The translations under genes and the position numbers were made by a program. From Sphingomonas donggukensis (GTDB lineage: Bacteria; Pseudomonadota; Alphaproteobacteria; Sphingomonadales; Sphingomonadaceae), in NCBI RefSeq assembly GCF_023674425.1, contig NZ_CP098401.1:496001-560000 (forward strand): 64,000 nt of DNA. Direction: 5' to 3'. Below the pieces are notes generated by a model. That model ran no database searches and was not told the origin of the DNA. It saw only the letters and a program-made list of their open reading frames with translations. Shown piece by piece: positions 28,468-38,224 of the stretch (the first letter of the stretch is position 1; each line of letters begins with the position of its first letter).

Positions 28468-28797
28468 TGCGCGCTTTCGTCGCGCGGGAGATGATCCGGC
28501 GCGACGGTGGGGCTGTTGACGGAAGCACCCGCTTCCCCTAATGGCTCCACACCCGGCGGGGTTGATTCTTCGCCGTGCTTGCGTCGCCGGATACGGCGAC
28601 GCGCAGAAAGCAGGGATACCGGCCAGTCTGACTGGCGCCTGAGTCCCCGTCTTTCGCTTTATGACGAAGCGAAAACATTGGCCCTGACGGGGGCACTTGG
28701 AATTGGGCTGGCTCTTCGGCGGTGACGCTGGGGGGCCTTTTCGTTGGCACGCTCCCCGGACACCCGCGGAGCCTCTGTTTGGAAGGGAATACGCATC
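28468..28797 (+). promoter_or_regulatory. 330-bp non-coding region with five stem-loops, rpsJ to rplC
   Basis: No convincing ORF is present; a 72-codon frame at 28507 has no ribosome site or protein-like features. Perfect stems occur in series: GCGCG with CGCGC near 28470-28486; GGAAGC (28521-28526) with GCTTCC (28531-28536); GCGTCGCC (28581-28588) with GGCGACGC (28595-28602); GCCAGT (28622-28627) with ACTGGC (28631-28636); TTTCGCTT (28652-28659) with AAGCGAAA (28667-28674). This looks like a structured mRNA leader for the L3-L4 part of the operon. In E. coli the S10 leader bound by L4 lies before rpsJ; here the large structured gap is after it. Confidence 0.6.
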
Positions 28798-29550
28798 ATG
28801 CGCACAGGCGTGATCGCGAAGAAGTTGGGCATGACCCGGCTGTTCCAGGACGATGGGCGCCACGTGCCCGTGACCGTCCTGCAGCTCGATGGTCTCCAGG
28901 TCGTCGCACGCAAGGAATCGGATCGTGACGGTTATGTCGCGGTGCAGCTGGGCGCGGGCAGCGCCAAGGCCAAGAACGTCGCCAAGCCGCAGCGCGGCAT
29001 GTTCGGTAAGGCCGAGGTGGAGCCCAAGGCCAAGCTGGTCGAGTTCCGCGTTTCCGACGACAATCTGCTGGACGTGGGCGCCGAGATTTCGGCCGACCAT
29101 TTCGCCAGCGGTCAGCTGGTCGACGTGCAGGGCGTAACGCAGGGCAAGGGCTTCGCCGGCGCCATGAAGCGTTGGGGCTTCGGCGGTCTGCGCGCGACGC
29201 ACGGCGTCTCGGTCTCGCACCGTTCGCACGGTTCGACCGGTAACCGCCAGGATCCGGGCCGCGTCTTCAAGAACAAGAAGATGGCCGGCCACATGGGCGC
29301 GCGCAACCGCACCCAGCAGAACCTCGAGATCGTGTCGACCGACGTCGAGCGCGGCCTGATCTTCGTCAAGGGCTCGGTGCCCGGCTCGAAGGGTGGCTGG
29401 CTGATCGTCAAGGACGCGGTCAAGGTTCCGGCGCATGCCGACACCCCGTATCCGGCCAGCCTGAAGCAGGCTGCCAACAGCAACACCGCAGCGGACACGC
29501 CGGCCGAGCAGGCCCAGGCACCCGAAGCGACCGACGGCCAGGAGGGCTGA
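28798..29550 (+). CDS. rplC: 50S ribosomal protein L3
   Basis: 250 residues from the ATG at 28798 ([20 protein letters not shown]), with GGAAGGGA upstream. L3 is an early assembly protein whose central loop reaches the peptidyl-transferase centre. The Gln in the loop [10 protein letters not shown], normally methylated by PrmB, is present. The protein has a roughly 30-residue acidic, Ala/Gln-rich C-terminal tail not found in E. coli L3. It is followed 2 bases later by the GTG of rplD. Confidence 0.98.
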   Translation: MRTGVIAKKLGMTRLFQDDGRHVPVTVLQLDGLQVVARKESDRDGYVAVQLGAGSAKAKNVAKPQRGMFGKAEVEPKAKLVEFRVSDDNLLDVGAEISADHFASGQLVDVQGVTQGKGFAGAMKRWGFGGLRATHGVSVSHRSHGSTGNRQDPGRVFKNKKMAGHMGARNRTQQNLEIVSTDVERGLIFVKGSVPGSKGGWLIVKDAVKVPAHADTPYPASLKQAANSNTAADTPAEQAQAPEATDGQEG

Positions 29551-29552
29551 AC

Positions 29553-30182
29553 GTGAAGGTCAAGGTTCAATCCTTCGACGCCAAGGCGAAGGCTGCCGAC
29601 GCCGAGCTCAACGACGCCATCTTCGGCGTCGAGCCGCGCGCCGACATCCTGCACCGCGTCGTCACCTGGCAGCTCGAGAAGCGTCGCGGCACCGCCCGCG
29701 GCACGCGCGAGCGGTCCGAGGTCGCCCGCACGGGCAAGAAGTTCGGTCGCCAGAAGGGCGGCGGTACCGCTCGTCACGGCGATCGCCGCGCGCCGATCTT
29801 CATCGGTGGTGGTAAGGCGCACGGCGCTCGTGTTCGCGACTTCAACCCGTCGCTGAACAAGAAGATTCGCGCGCTCGGCCTGAAGATGGCGCTGTCGACC
29901 CATGCCAAGGCAGGGTCGCTGGTGGTCATGGACAGCCTGGCCGTCGCCGAGAACAAGACCAAGACGCTGCTGGCGGACTGGGCGAAGCTCGGCACGGGCA
30001 AGACCGCGTTGGTCATCGACGGCGACATGGTCGACACGAGCTTCGCACTGGCCGCGGGCAACCTGCACACGATCAACGTGCTGCCGGCTGCCGGCGCCAA
30101 TGTGTACGACATCCTGAAGCATGACACGCTGGTGCTGACCCGCGCCGCTGTCGAGAAGCTGGAGGCGCGCTTCAATGGCTAA
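29553..30182 (+). CDS. rplD: 50S ribosomal protein L4
   Basis: 209 residues, GTG start at 29553 ([19 protein letters not shown]), 2 bases after rplC. L4 is an exit-tunnel protein; its extended loop ([18 protein letters not shown]) lines the constriction. In E. coli L4 also represses the S10 operon at transcription and translation. Its last codons overlap rplW by 8 bases, giving tight coupling. Confidence 0.98.
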   Translation: MKVKVQSFDAKAKAADAELNDAIFGVEPRADILHRVVTWQLEKRRGTARGTRERSEVARTGKKFGRQKGGGTARHGDRRAPIFIGGGKAHGARVRDFNPSLNKKIRALGLKMALSTHAKAGSLVVMDSLAVAENKTKTLLADWAKLGTGKTALVIDGDMVDTSFALAAGNLHTINVLPAAGANVYDILKHDTLVLTRAAVEKLEARFNG

Positions 30183-30492
30183 GGCTCCGAAGAAGGCGAT
30201 CGACAATCGCCATTACGACGTGATCGTGGCTCCCCACATCACCGAGAAGTCGACCATGATGTCGGAGCACAACGCGGTTGTGTTCAAGGTGTCGAACGAC
30301 GCGTCGAAGCCCGAGATCAAGGCCGCTGTCGAGGCGCTGTTCAATGTCTCGGTGATCGGCGTGAACACGCTGGTCCAGAAGGGCAAGACCAAGCGCTGGA
30401 AGGGCACGCCCTACAGCCGGTCTGACATGAAGAAGGCGATCGTCACGCTGAAGGACGGCGACTCGATCGACGTCACGCAGGGGGTCAACTAA
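30175..30492 (+). CDS. rplW: 50S ribosomal protein L23
   Basis: 105 residues from the ATG at 30175, overlapping the end of rplD. L23 stands at the tunnel exit and is the docking site for trigger factor and SRP; the conserved segment [19 protein letters not shown] is intact. The N-terminus has a short Lys-rich start (MAKAPKKAI). It is followed 2 bases later by rplB. Confidence 0.98.
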   Translation: MAKAPKKAIDNRHYDVIVAPHITEKSTMMSEHNAVVFKVSNDASKPEIKAAVEALFNVSVIGVNTLVQKGKTKRWKGTPYSRSDMKKAIVTLKDGDSIDVTQGVN

Positions 30493-30494
30493 TC

Positions 30495-31340
30495 ATGGCA
30501 CTCAAGAATTATAACCCGACGTCGCCTGGCGTCCGCGGCCTGATCCTGATCGACCGTTCGACCCTGTACAAGGGTCGTCCGGTCAAGGCGCTGACCGAGG
30601 GCAAGACGAAGTCGGGTGGCCGCAACAACAAGGGCCATGTGACCTCGCGCGGCATCGCCGGCGGCCATAAGCAGCGGTACCGCATCATCGACTTCAAGCG
30701 TCGCAACTGGGACGTCGAAGGCACCGTGGAGCGGATCGAATATGATCCCAACCGCACCGCCTTCATCGCGCTGGTCAACTACGGCGAAACCGATGGCAAG
30801 GCGAACGTCGCCTACATCATCGCGCCGCAGCGCCTGGGCGTCGGCGACAAGGTGATCGCGGGCAAGAAGACCGACGTGAAGCCGGGCAACGCGATGGAAC
30901 TGGGCTCGATGCCGGTCGGCACGATCGTCCACAACGTCGAGATGAAGCCCGGCAAGGGCGGCCAGATCGCGCGCTCGGCAGGCACCTATGTGCAGGTCGT
31001 CGGTCGCGACAAGGGCATGGTGATCGTTCGCCTGAACTCGGGCGAGCAGCGGTACATCCACGCGAACTGCATGGCGACCGTGGGCGCGGTGTCGAACCCC
31101 GACAACCAGAACACCAACCTGGGCAAGGCCGGTCGCAACCGTTGGCTGGGCAAGCGCCCGCTGACCCGCGGCGTCGCCAAGAACCCGGTCGACCATCCGC
31201 ACGGCGGCGGTGAAGGCCGGACCTCGGGCGGCCGTCATCCGGTCACCCCGTGGGGCAAGCCGACGAAGGGTGCGCGCACCCGTCACAACAAGGCGACGGA
31301 CAAGATGATTATCCGCAGCCGCCACGCGAGGAAGAAGTAA
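30495..31340 (+). CDS. rplB: 50S ribosomal protein L2
   Basis: 281 residues, slightly longer than the E. coli protein (273). L2 joins the subunits and supports the peptidyl-transferase centre; the universally conserved His is in the segment [14 protein letters not shown]. Start [17 protein letters not shown]. The TAA stop overlaps the ATG of rpsS by one base, so the S10 genes are read as a coupled chain. Confidence 0.99.
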   Translation: MALKNYNPTSPGVRGLILIDRSTLYKGRPVKALTEGKTKSGGRNNKGHVTSRGIAGGHKQRYRIIDFKRRNWDVEGTVERIEYDPNRTAFIALVNYGETDGKANVAYIIAPQRLGVGDKVIAGKKTDVKPGNAMELGSMPVGTIVHNVEMKPGKGGQIARSAGTYVQVVGRDKGMVIVRLNSGEQRYIHANCMATVGAVSNPDNQNTNLGKAGRNRWLGKRPLTRGVAKNPVDHPHGGGEGRTSGGRHPVTPWGKPTKGARTRHNKATDKMIIRSRHARKK

Positions 31341-31618
31341 TGGCTCGCTCGATCTGGAAGGGTCCGTTCGTGGACCTGAGCCTTCTGAAGAAGGCGGAAA
31401 CCGCGCAGGACGCAGGTACGCGTGCCGGCCCGATCAAGACCTGGTCGCGTCGCTCGACGATCCTGCCGCAGTTCGTCGGCCTGACCTTCAACGTCTATAA
31501 CGGCCGCAAGTTCGTGCCGGTGTCGGTGAACGAGGACATGGTCGGCATGAAGCTGGGCGAGTTCGCTCCGACCCGCTTCTTCCCCGGTCACGCCGCTGAC
31601 AAGAAGGGCAAGCGCTGA
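31340..31618 (+). CDS. rpsS: 30S ribosomal protein S19
   Basis: 92 residues from the ATG at 31340 ([20 protein letters not shown]). S19 lies in the 30S head beside S13. Conserved segments [17 protein letters not shown] and [20 protein letters not shown] end the protein normally. Start and stop each overlap the neighbouring genes by one base. Confidence 0.99.
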   Translation: MARSIWKGPFVDLSLLKKAETAQDAGTRAGPIKTWSRRSTILPQFVGLTFNVYNGRKFVPVSVNEDMVGMKLGEFAPTRFFPGHAADKKGKR

Positions 31619-31995
31619 TGTCTAAGCAAGCAGCTCCGCGCCGCGTGGGCGAGAAGGAAGCGCTGTCGGTCGGCACGCAGATCCGTGGTTCGGCCCAGAA
31701 GCTGAACCTGGTCGCCGCGCTGATCCGCAACCAGCCGGTGGGCAAGGCGCTCAACATCCTCGCTTTCTCCAAGAAGGCGATGGCGGTCGACGCCCGCAAG
31801 GTGCTCGCCTCGGCGATCGCCAATGCCGAGAACAACCACAACCTCGACGTCGACGCGCTCGTCGTCGCCGAGGCGTCGGTCGGCAAGTCGATCACCATGA
31901 AGCGTTTCGCGACCCGCGGCCGTGGCAAGTCCACCCGCATCCTGAAGCCCTACAGCCGTCTGCGCATCGTCGTGCGCGAGCAGGAAGAAGCATAA
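31618..31995 (+). CDS. rplV: 50S ribosomal protein L22
   Basis: 125 residues, ATG at 31618 overlapping the rpsS stop. L22 lines the exit tunnel with a long hairpin; the tip region [19 protein letters not shown] is present with no deletion of the kind that gives macrolide resistance in E. coli. Stop and rpsC start overlap by one base. Confidence 0.98.
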   Translation: MSKQAAPRRVGEKEALSVGTQIRGSAQKLNLVAALIRNQPVGKALNILAFSKKAMAVDARKVLASAIANAENNHNLDVDALVVAEASVGKSITMKRFATRGRGKSTRILKPYSRLRIVVREQEEA

Positions 31996-32705
31996 TGGGT
32001 CACAAGAGCAACCCCATCGGTCTCCGCCTGCAGATCAACCGCACGTGGGACAGCCGCTGGTTCGCCGAGGGTGCGGACTATGGTCGCCTGCTGCTGGAAG
32101 ATCTGAAGATCCGCCAGTACATCCTGAAGACGCTGCCCCAGGCCGCGATCTCGAAGGTGGTCATCGAGCGTCCGGCGAAGCTGGCGCGCATCTCGATCTA
32201 CGCGGCCCGCCCCGGTGTCATCATCGGCAAGAAGGGCACCGACATCGAGAAGCTGCGCAAGACGCTCGGCAAGATGACCTCGTCGGAAGTGTCGCTGAAC
32301 ATCGTCGAGATCCGCAAGCCCGAGATCGATGCCAAGCTGATCGCGCAGGGTATTGCCGACCAGCTCGAGCGTCGTATAGCCTTCCGCCGTGCCATGAAGC
32401 GCGCGGTGCAGTCGGCGATGCGCCTGGGTGCCGACGGCATCCGCGTCGCTTGCGGCGGTCGTCTCGGCGGCGCCGAGATCGCGCGTTCGGAGAGCTACCG
32501 CGAGGGTCGTGTGCCGCTGCACACGCTGCGCGCGAACCTCGACTATGCCGAGGCGCAGGCCCACACCGCCTACGGCGTGTGCGGCGTGAAGGTCTGGGTG
32601 TTCAAGGGCGAGATCCTTGGCCACGACCCGATGGCGCAGGACCGGCTGATGATGGAGGCACAGACCTCCGGCGTGCGCCCGGCGCGCGATGATCGCAGGA
32701 ACTAA
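31995..32705 (+). CDS. rpsC: 30S ribosomal protein S3
   Basis: 236 residues. S3 forms part of the mRNA entry site and helicase centre. The KH domain motif is [16 protein letters not shown], and the C-terminal half carries [20 protein letters not shown]. Length and ends are typical of alphaproteobacteria. It overlaps rplV by one base and is 2 bases from rplP. Confidence 0.99.
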   Translation: MGHKSNPIGLRLQINRTWDSRWFAEGADYGRLLLEDLKIRQYILKTLPQAAISKVVIERPAKLARISIYAARPGVIIGKKGTDIEKLRKTLGKMTSSEVSLNIVEIRKPEIDAKLIAQGIADQLERRIAFRRAMKRAVQSAMRLGADGIRVACGGRLGGAEIARSESYREGRVPLHTLRANLDYAEAQAHTAYGVCGVKVWVFKGEILGHDPMAQDRLMMEAQTSGVRPARDDRRN

Positions 32706-32707
32706 TC

Positions 32708-33139
32708 ATGCTGCAACCGAAGAAGACCAAGTTCCGCAAGCAGTTCAAGGGCCGCATCCACGGTGATGCCAAGGGCGGGACGACGCTGAACTTCGGCTCG
32801 TACGGGCTGAAGGCGATGGAGCCGGAGCGGATCACCGCACGCCAGATCGAGGCGGCTCGCCGCGCGATCACGCGTCACATCAAGCGCCAGGGGCGTTTGT
32901 GGATCCGCATCTTCCCGGACGTCGCGGTTTCGTCGAAGCCGGCCGAAGTCCGCATGGGCTCGGGCAAGGGCGCGCCGGAATATTGGGCGGCACGCGTGAA
33001 GCCGGGCCGCATCCTGTTCGAGCTCGACGGTGTCGAGGGGCCGCTCGCCGCGGAGGCGTTCAGCCGCGCCGCGATGAAGCTGCCGATCAAGGTCAAGGTC
33101 GTGGCGCGCCTCGGCGATACGTCGCACCTGGAGGGTTGA
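32708..33139 (+). CDS. rplP: 50S ribosomal protein L16
   Basis: 143 residues ([20 protein letters not shown]). L16 helps position the A-site and P-site tRNAs. The Arg residue in the [12 protein letters not shown] region, which is hydroxylated by YcfD in E. coli, lies in the next segment RVKPGR. It is normal in length. It is followed by rpmC after 4 bases. Confidence 0.98.
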   Translation: MLQPKKTKFRKQFKGRIHGDAKGGTTLNFGSYGLKAMEPERITARQIEAARRAITRHIKRQGRLWIRIFPDVAVSSKPAEVRMGSGKGAPEYWAARVKPGRILFELDGVEGPLAAEAFSRAAMKLPIKVKVVARLGDTSHLEG

Positions 33140-33143
33140 GATA

Positions 33144-33347
33144 ATGGCTAAGGCAACCGACTTCCGCGCGAAGACCGACGACCAGCTGGGCGAAGAGCTC
33201 GGCAACCTGAAGCGCGAGGCGTTCAACCTGCGTTTCCAGGCCGCGACCAGCCAGCTCGAGAAGCCGAGCCGGGTGCGCGAGGTCCGCAAGGATATCGCCC
33301 GTATCAAGACGTTGCAGTCCGAGCGTTCGCGCTCGGCTGCCAAGTAA
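33144..33347 (+). CDS. rpmC: 50S ribosomal protein L29
   Basis: 67 residues, ATG at 33144 ([20 protein letters not shown]). A two-helix protein at the exit tunnel. Family core [20 protein letters not shown] and [15 protein letters not shown] is intact. It is 12 bases before rpsQ. Confidence 0.97.
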   Translation: MAKATDFRAKTDDQLGEELGNLKREAFNLRFQAATSQLEKPSRVREVRKDIARIKTLQSERSRSAAK

Positions 33348-33359
33348 AGGACGAGAGAC

Positions 33360-33638
33360 ATGCCGAAGCGCGTGCTGACCGGGGTGATCGTCTCGGACAA
33401 GACCGACAAGACGGTGGTGGTGAACGTCGAGCGCAAGGTGAAGCACCCGCTCTACGGCAAGATCATCCGCCGTTCGAAGAAGTATCATGCCCATGACGAG
33501 GGCAACGAGTACAAGGCCGGCGAGACGGTGCGGATCGAAGAGACCGCCCCGATGTCCAAGCTGAAGACGTGGAAGGTGATCGAGCGGGTGAATACCCATG
33601 CGACGCCGGAGATGATCGCGGCGGAAGCCTCGGCCTAA
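33360..33638 (+). CDS. rpsQ: 30S ribosomal protein S17
   Basis: 92 residues ([20 protein letters not shown]). S17 is an OB-fold protein needed early in 30S assembly. Conserved block [20 protein letters not shown]. It is the last gene of the classical S10 operon; a hairpin and a 99-bp gap follow before rplN, matching the S10/spc boundary. Confidence 0.98.
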   Translation: MPKRVLTGVIVSDKTDKTVVVNVERKVKHPLYGKIIRRSKKYHAHDEGNEYKAGETVRIEETAPMSKLKTWKVIERVNTHATPEMIAAEASA

Positions 33639-33646
33639 GTCAGTTT

Positions 33647-33674
33647 CGGCTCCCCGCACGGAGCCGATGTTTTG
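33647..33674 (+). terminator. Hairpin at the S10/spc boundary (rpsQ-rplN)
   Basis: CGGCTCC (33647-33653) pairs with GGAGCCG (33660-33666), loop CCGCAC, followed by ATGTTTTGG. A second small hairpin, CCAGAA (33690-33695) with TTCTGG (33699-33704), follows. The first may act as a partial terminator; the second may be part of an spc leader. Confidence 0.6.
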
Positions 33675-33737
33675 GATGGAACCACCTGGCCAGAATCGTT
33701 CTGGTCCCGGCAGGCCAGATGAGAAGGATACGGATCG

Positions 33738-34106
33738 ATGATCCAGATGCAGTCCAATCTCGACGTCGCTGACAACAGCGGCGCGAAGCGGGTGCAGTGC
33801 ATCAAGGTGCTGGGCGGCTCGAAGCGCCGCGTGGCCGGCGTGGGCGACGTCATCGTCGTCAGCGTCAAGGAAGCAGTGCCTAGGGGCCGTGTGAAGAAGG
33901 GTGACGTGCACCGTGCCGTCATCGTTCGCACCGCCAAGGACATCCGCCGCGCCGATGGCTCGGTCATCCGCTTCGACGGCAACGCCGCGGTGCTGGTCAA
34001 CAAGAACGAGGAGCCGATCGGCACCCGTATCTTCGGCCCAGTGGTCCGCGAGCTGCGCTCGAAGGGGTATATGAAGATCATCAGCCTTGCGCCGGAGGTG
34101 CTGTAA
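33738..34106 (+). CDS. rplN: 50S ribosomal protein L14
   Basis: 122 residues ([20 protein letters not shown]), exactly the usual length. L14 lies at the subunit interface and is the target of the silencing factor RsfS. AGAAGGAT provides the ribosome site. First gene of the classical spc operon; the stop overlaps the rplX start by one base. Confidence 0.99.
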   Translation: MIQMQSNLDVADNSGAKRVQCIKVLGGSKRRVAGVGDVIVVSVKEAVPRGRVKKGDVHRAVIVRTAKDIRRADGSVIRFDGNAAVLVNKNEEPIGTRIFGPVVRELRSKGYMKIISLAPEVL

Positions 34107-34423
34107 TGGCCGCCGCTCGTATCAAGAAGGGTGACAAGGTCATCGTCCTGTCCGGCAAGGACAAGGGCAAGACCGGCGAAGTCACCGCGTCGATGCCGAA
34201 GGACGGCAAGGTCGTGGTGTCGGGCGTGAACATCGCCGTGCGTCACACCAAGCCGTCGCAGGGCGACCCGCAGGGTGGCCTGAAGCGTTCGGAAGCGCCG
34301 ATGCACGTGTCCAAGGTCGCCCACGTGACCGCGGACGGCAAGCCGACCCGCGTCCGTTTCGAGACCAAGGACGGCAAGAAGGTCCGTGTGGCCGTCAAGA
34401 CCGGGGAGGCCATCAGTGGCTGA
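34106..34423 (+). CDS. rplX: 50S ribosomal protein L24
   Basis: 105 residues. L24 is an assembly initiator with a KOW motif ([20 protein letters not shown]) at the N-terminus. The central region [20 protein letters not shown] is typical. The stop overlaps the GTG start of rplE by 8 bases. Confidence 0.98.
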   Translation: MAAARIKKGDKVIVLSGKDKGKTGEVTASMPKDGKVVVSGVNIAVRHTKPSQGDPQGGLKRSEAPMHVSKVAHVTADGKPTRVRFETKDGKKVRVAVKTGEAISG

Positions 34424-34997
34424 CAAGTACACGCCGCGTCTGCGCAAGCAGTACGACGACAGCATCGCCAAGGCGATGACCGAGAAGTTCGGCTACAAGA
34501 ACGTTATGGAAGTTCCGAAGCTCGACAAGATCGTCATCAACATGGGCGTCGGTGAAGCGACCCAGGATAAGAAGAAGGTCGAGCAGGCCGCTGCCGAGAT
34601 GCAGAAGATCGCCGGCCAGAAGCCGGTCGTGACCAAGGCGAAGAAGTCGATCGCGCAGTTCAAGCTGCGTGAAGGCATGCCGATCGGTGCGAAGGTGACC
34701 CTTCGTCGCGAGCGCATGTACGAGTTCCTCGACCGCCTCGTCACGATCGCGCTGCCGCGCGTCCGCGACTTCCGTGGCCTGAACCCCAAGTCGTTCGACG
34801 GCCGCGGCAATTATGCGATGGGTCTGAAGGAACAGCTCGTGTTCCCGGAGATCAGCTATGACAGCATCGACAAGGTGCGCGGCATGGACATCATCGTCAC
34901 CACCACCGCCAAGACCGATGAAGAAGCTCGCGAGCTTCTCCGTCTCTTCGGCTTCCCGTTCATCGGCATGACCGGTGAGCAGGCCCAGGCAGCGTAA
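34416..34997 (+). CDS. rplE: 50S ribosomal protein L5
   Basis: 193 residues; GTG at 34416 chosen because the product then begins (M)[16 protein letters not shown] as in relatives. L5 binds 5S rRNA and contacts the P-site tRNA. Conserved block [11 protein letters not shown] and [20 protein letters not shown]. It overlaps the rplX end by 8 bases. rpsN follows after 21 bases. Confidence 0.98.
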   Translation: MADKYTPRLRKQYDDSIAKAMTEKFGYKNVMEVPKLDKIVINMGVGEATQDKKKVEQAAAEMQKIAGQKPVVTKAKKSIAQFKLREGMPIGAKVTLRRERMYEFLDRLVTIALPRVRDFRGLNPKSFDGRGNYAMGLKEQLVFPEISYDSIDKVRGMDIIVTTTAKTDEEARELLRLFGFPFIGMTGEQAQAA

Positions 34998-35018
34998 GCG
35001 AAAGAGAGCTTAAGTCCG

Positions 35019-35324
35019 ATGGCGAAACTGAGTTCGATCAACAAGAACGAGCGTCGCAAGCAGCTGGTGAAGAAGTACGCCGGCAAATATGCGAAGCTCA
35101 AGGCGCAGGCCAACGACGAGTCCCTGGACGAGTCCGAGCGACTGATGGCGCGGTTGAAGATGGCCGAGATTCCCCGCAACGGGAACCCGACGCGCATCCG
35201 CAACCGCTGCGAGCTGACCGGCCGTCCGCGCGCGTATTACCGCAAGTTCCGTCTCGCACGCGTGATGCTGCGCGATCTGGCCAACAAGGGCCTGATCCCC
35301 GGTCTCACGAAGTCGAGCTGGTAA
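35019..35324 (+). CDS. rpsN: 30S ribosomal protein S14
   Basis: 101 residues ([20 protein letters not shown]). This is the long, zinc-free type (C-minus): the sequence has only one Cys, in [17 protein letters not shown], and lacks the CxxC pairs of the 61-residue zinc form. Ribosome site AGAGAGC upstream. It lies between rplE and rpsH in the normal spc order. Confidence 0.98.
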   Translation: MAKLSSINKNERRKQLVKKYAGKYAKLKAQANDESLDESERLMARLKMAEIPRNGNPTRIRNRCELTGRPRAYYRKFRLARVMLRDLANKGLIPGLTKSSW

Positions 35325-35336
35325 GGGTCTGACGAC

Positions 35337-35732
35337 ATGGCATTGACCGATCCCCTGGGTGACATGCTCACCCGCATCCGCAACGGCCAGCGCGCGCGCA
35401 AGGACAGTGTCCTGACGCCGGGCAGCAAGCTGCGGACCCGTGTGCTCGACGTGCTTCAGCGCGAGGGCTATATCCGTGGCTACAGCGAAGAGCAGATGGG
35501 CCCCGCGGCCGGCATCCGCATCGAGCTGAAGTATTTCGAGGGCCAGCCGGCGATCAAGCACGTCGCGCGCATCTCGAAGCCGGGTCGCCGCGTCTATTCG
35601 GGCAGCCAGGAGCTGCCGCGGATTCGCAACGGCCTTGGCATCACGATCGTCTCGACGCCCCGCGGTGTCCTGTCCGACGCGGAAGCGCGAGAGCAGAACG
35701 TCGGTGGCGAAGTGCTGGCGGAGGTGTTCTGA
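35337..35732 (+). CDS. rpsH: 30S ribosomal protein S8
   Basis: 131 residues ([20 protein letters not shown]). S8 binds 16S rRNA centrally and in E. coli is the translational repressor of the spc operon, acting at the rplE start. C-terminal signature [20 protein letters not shown]. The TGA overlaps the rplF ATG by one base. Confidence 0.99.
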   Translation: MALTDPLGDMLTRIRNGQRARKDSVLTPGSKLRTRVLDVLQREGYIRGYSEEQMGPAAGIRIELKYFEGQPAIKHVARISKPGRRVYSGSQELPRIRNGLGITIVSTPRGVLSDAEAREQNVGGEVLAEVF

Positions 35733-36265
35733 TGAGCCGCATCGGCAAGAAGCCGGTTTCGGTACCGGCAGGCGTCAGCGCCTCTATCGACGGCAAGACG
35801 CTGAACGTGAAGGGCCCGAAGGGCACCCTGACGCTCGCGATGCGCGACGAGATCAGCTACGCGATCGAGGACGGCAGCATTTCGGTGCAGCCGGCCAACG
35901 CAACCAAGCAGGCGCGGGCCTTCTGGGGCATGCAGCGTACGCTGGTGCAGAACCTGGTGACCGGCGTGACCGAGGGCTTCTCGAAGAAGCTGCTCATCAC
36001 CGGCGTCGGTTATCGCGCGTCGGCCAACGGTCGCAAGCTGAAGCTGCAGCTGGGCTATTCGCATGATGTCGACCTCGAGGTGCCGGAAGGCGTCGAGGTG
36101 AAGACCCCCGATCAGACCACGGTCGAGATCTCGGGCAACGACAAGCAGGCGGTCGGCCAGTTTGCCGCGGAAATCCGTCGCTGGCGTAAGCCCGAGCCGT
36201 ACAAGGGCAAGGGCATCAAGTACGACGGCGAGTATATCTTCCGCAAGGAAGGGAAGAAGAAGTAA
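35732..36265 (+). CDS. rplF: 50S ribosomal protein L6
   Basis: 177 residues ([20 protein letters not shown]). Two tandem L6 folds: the first to about residue 80, the second from [19 protein letters not shown] to the end ([19 protein letters not shown]). L6 sits near the factor-binding site. Start and stop overlap neighbours by one base. Confidence 0.99.
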   Translation: MSRIGKKPVSVPAGVSASIDGKTLNVKGPKGTLTLAMRDEISYAIEDGSISVQPANATKQARAFWGMQRTLVQNLVTGVTEGFSKKLLITGVGYRASANGRKLKLQLGYSHDVDLEVPEGVEVKTPDQTTVEISGNDKQAVGQFAAEIRRWRKPEPYKGKGIKYDGEYIFRKEGKKK

Positions 36266-36621
36266 TGACCAAGGGTCTCTCCCTCTTCGAGAAGCGGCGC
36301 CGCCGCAACCGGACCACGCTGCGTGCGCGTGCCGGCACTCGTCCGCGCCTGTCGATCCATCGTTCGGGCAAGCACATCTACGCACAGGTCATCGACGACG
36401 CCGAGGGCAAGACCCTCGCCGCCGCATCGACGCTGGGCAAGGACAACGCCGGCAAGACCGGTGCGACGATCGACGCCGCCAAGGCCGTCGGTCAGCGCGT
36501 GGCCGAGGCGGCGAAGGCCGCGGGCGTCACCCAGGTCGTCTTCGACCGCGGTGGCTTCCTGTATCACGGTCGCGTCAAGGCGCTGGCGGATGCCGCGCGC
36601 GAGAGCGGATTGGAGTTCTAA
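36265..36621 (+). CDS. rplR: 50S ribosomal protein L18
   Basis: 118 residues ([20 protein letters not shown]). L18 binds 5S rRNA with L5; the basic N-terminal arm is the RNA-binding part, and the C-terminal [20 protein letters not shown] is conserved. One-base overlap with rplF; rpsE begins 1 base after the stop. Confidence 0.98.
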   Translation: MTKGLSLFEKRRRRNRTTLRARAGTRPRLSIHRSGKHIYAQVIDDAEGKTLAAASTLGKDNAGKTGATIDAAKAVGQRVAEAAKAAGVTQVVFDRGGFLYHGRVKALADAARESGLEF

Positions 36622-36622
36622 G

Positions 36623-37381
36623 ATGGCCGACGAGAACAACACGCCCGCCGGCGCACCGGCAGAGGCTTCGGCTCCGACCAACGACGCTCCGCAGTCCGGC
36701 GGCTATGCCGGCGGTGGTCGCGGTCGCGGCGGTCCCGGCGGCGGCGGTGGTCGCGGTCGTGGCCCGGGTGGCCCCGGCGGCAATCGCGGCGGTCGTGACG
36801 GCGGCCGCGGTCGCGACAACCGTGGCGGCCCGCGCGGCGCCGACGATGGCGGCGAAGAGCTGATCGAGAAGCTGGTCCACATCAACCGCGTCTCGAAGAC
36901 GGTGAAGGGCGGCAAGCGCTTCGGTTTCGCGGCGCTGGTCGTCGTGGGCGACGGCAAGGGCCGTGTCGGCTTCGGTCATGGCAAGGCGCGCGAAGTGCCG
37001 GAAGCCATCTCGAAGGCGACGGCTGCCGCGAAGAAGGCGATGGTCCGCGTGCCGCTGAAGGACGGTCGCACGCTGCATCATGACGGCAACGGTCACTTCG
37101 GTGCCGGTCGCGTGACGATCCGGACGGCGCCTGCCGGTACCGGCATCATCGCCGGCGGTCCGATGCGCGCCATCTTCGAATCGCTCGGTGTCCATGACGT
37201 CGTGACGAAGTCGGTCGGCACGTCGAACCCGTACAACATGATCCGGGCTACGTTCGAGGCTCTGACCGAGCAGACCAGCCCCAAGTCGGTCGCGCAGCGT
37301 CGCGGCAAGAAGATCGCCGACCTGCTCGGCCGTGGTGGTTCGCAGACCGCCGAGGCCGATGCCGCAGCGATCGCGGAGTAA
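36623..37381 (+). CDS. rpsE: 30S ribosomal protein S5 with RGG-rich N-terminal extension
   Basis: 252 residues against 167 in E. coli. The ribosomal part starts at about residue 78 ([20 protein letters not shown]) and contains the S5 double-stranded RNA-binding fold and the spectinomycin-loop region VKGGKRFGF. Residues about 26-75 are almost only Gly, Arg, Asp and Pro with many RGG/GRG units, a type of sequence that binds RNA or phase-separates. A similar extension is known to me from other sphingomonad S5 proteins. The C-terminus is also extended ([16 protein letters not shown]). Normal spc position between rplR and rpmD. Confidence 0.98.
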   Translation: MADENNTPAGAPAEASAPTNDAPQSGGYAGGGRGRGGPGGGGGRGRGPGGPGGNRGGRDGGRGRDNRGGPRGADDGGEELIEKLVHINRVSKTVKGGKRFGFAALVVVGDGKGRVGFGHGKAREVPEAISKATAAAKKAMVRVPLKDGRTLHHDGNGHFGAGRVTIRTAPAGTGIIAGGPMRAIFESLGVHDVVTKSVGTSNPYNMIRATFEALTEQTSPKSVAQRRGKKIADLLGRGGSQTAEADAAAIAE

Positions 37382-37386
37382 GACAG

Positions 37387-37566
37387 ATGGCAACCATCAA
37401 GATCAAGCAGATCGGCTCGCCGATCCGCCGCACCAAGGATCAGCGCGCGACGCTGATCGGCCTGGGCCTCAACAAGATGCACCGGGTTTCGGAGCTTGAG
37501 GATACCCCCGAAGTCCGGGGCATGATCCGCAAGCTGCCGCACATGGTGGAAGTGGTCGAGGGCTGA
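37387..37566 (+). CDS. rpmD: 50S ribosomal protein L30
   Basis: 59 residues, translated by hand: it begins [20 protein letters not shown] and ends [11 protein letters not shown], with the L30 core [14 protein letters not shown]30 is a small ferredoxin-like fold protein of the 50S subunit. It starts 5 bases after rpsE; the terminator-like hairpin downstream separates it from rplO, although both belong to the spc set. Confidence 0.97.
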   Translation: MATIKIKQIGSPIRRTKDQRATLIGLGLNKMHRVSELEDTPEVRGMIRKLPHMVEVVEG

Positions 37567-37595
37567 ACGCCCTGCTGCCACGTGACAAATGCGGG

Positions 37596-37620
37596 GAAGG
37601 GGGCTAACGGCCCCCTTCTT
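37596..37620 (+). terminator. Terminator-like hairpin between rpmD and rplO
   Basis: GAAGGGGGC (37596-37604) with GCCCCCTTC (37610-37618), loop TAACG, followed by TTCATTAAT. A 9-bp perfect stem with a weak T-tract, located inside the spc operon 30 bases after rpmD. It may reduce transcription of rplO, secY and adk relative to upstream ribosomal genes. Confidence 0.65.
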
Positions 37621-37660
37621 CATTAATCAGCGCGAACATAGCGAAAGCGAGTGCCTACCC

Positions 37661-38203
37661 ATGAAACTGAACGATCTCCGCGACAACGAAGGCGCCCGTC
37701 ACCGCAGGATGCGGGTCGGCCGTGGTATCGGTTCCGGTAAGGGCAAGACTTCGGGCCGCGGCCAGAAGGGTCAGTCGAGCCGCGAGGGTGTCTCGATCAA
37801 CGGCTTCGAGGGCGGCCAGATGCCGCTCCACATGCGGATCCCGAAGCGCGGCTTCAACAACATCCACGCCAAGGATTATGCCGAGGTGAACCTGGGCGCG
37901 ATCCAGAAGGCGATCGACGCCGGTACCATCGACGCGAGCAAGCCGGTCGATCATGACACGCTGAAGGCCGCTGGCCTGGCGCGTGGCGGCAAGGACGGCG
38001 TTCGCCTGCTGGCGAAGGGCGAGCTGACCGCGAAGCTGACGATGACCGTCGCCGGTGCGTCGAAGGGCGCGCGCGACGTGTTCGAGAAGCTGGGCGGCAC
38101 GCTGACGATCCCGGAGATCGTCCCCGCCGCCGAGAAGGCGAAGGCCAAGCACCGCGTCGTCCAGAAGGCGAAGGCGGAGAAGAAGGCGTCGTTCAAGAAC
38201 TGA
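37661..38203 (+). CDS. rplO: 50S ribosomal protein L15
   Basis: 180 residues from the ATG at 37661 ([20 protein letters not shown]). L15 joins late in 50S assembly. The Gly/Arg/Lys N-terminal half ([20 protein letters not shown]) is typical. The Lys/Ala-rich C-terminus ([12 protein letters not shown]) is longer than in E. coli. It is separated from rpmD by a hairpin and from secY by a repeat element. Confidence 0.98.
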   Translation: MKLNDLRDNEGARHRRMRVGRGIGSGKGKTSGRGQKGQSSREGVSINGFEGGQMPLHMRIPKRGFNNIHAKDYAEVNLGAIQKAIDAGTIDASKPVDHDTLKAAGLARGGKDGVRLLAKGELTAKLTMTVAGASKGARDVFEKLGGTLTIPEIVPAAEKAKAKHRVVQKAKAEKKASFKN

Positions 38204-38224
38204 GGCAGTCGGCTGCTTCCTAAG

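Noticed and set aside
28507..28725. 72-codon plus-strand frame between rpsJ and rplC
   Set aside because: No ribosome site, Arg/Ser-rich composition, and it lies in the hairpin series; treated as non-coding.
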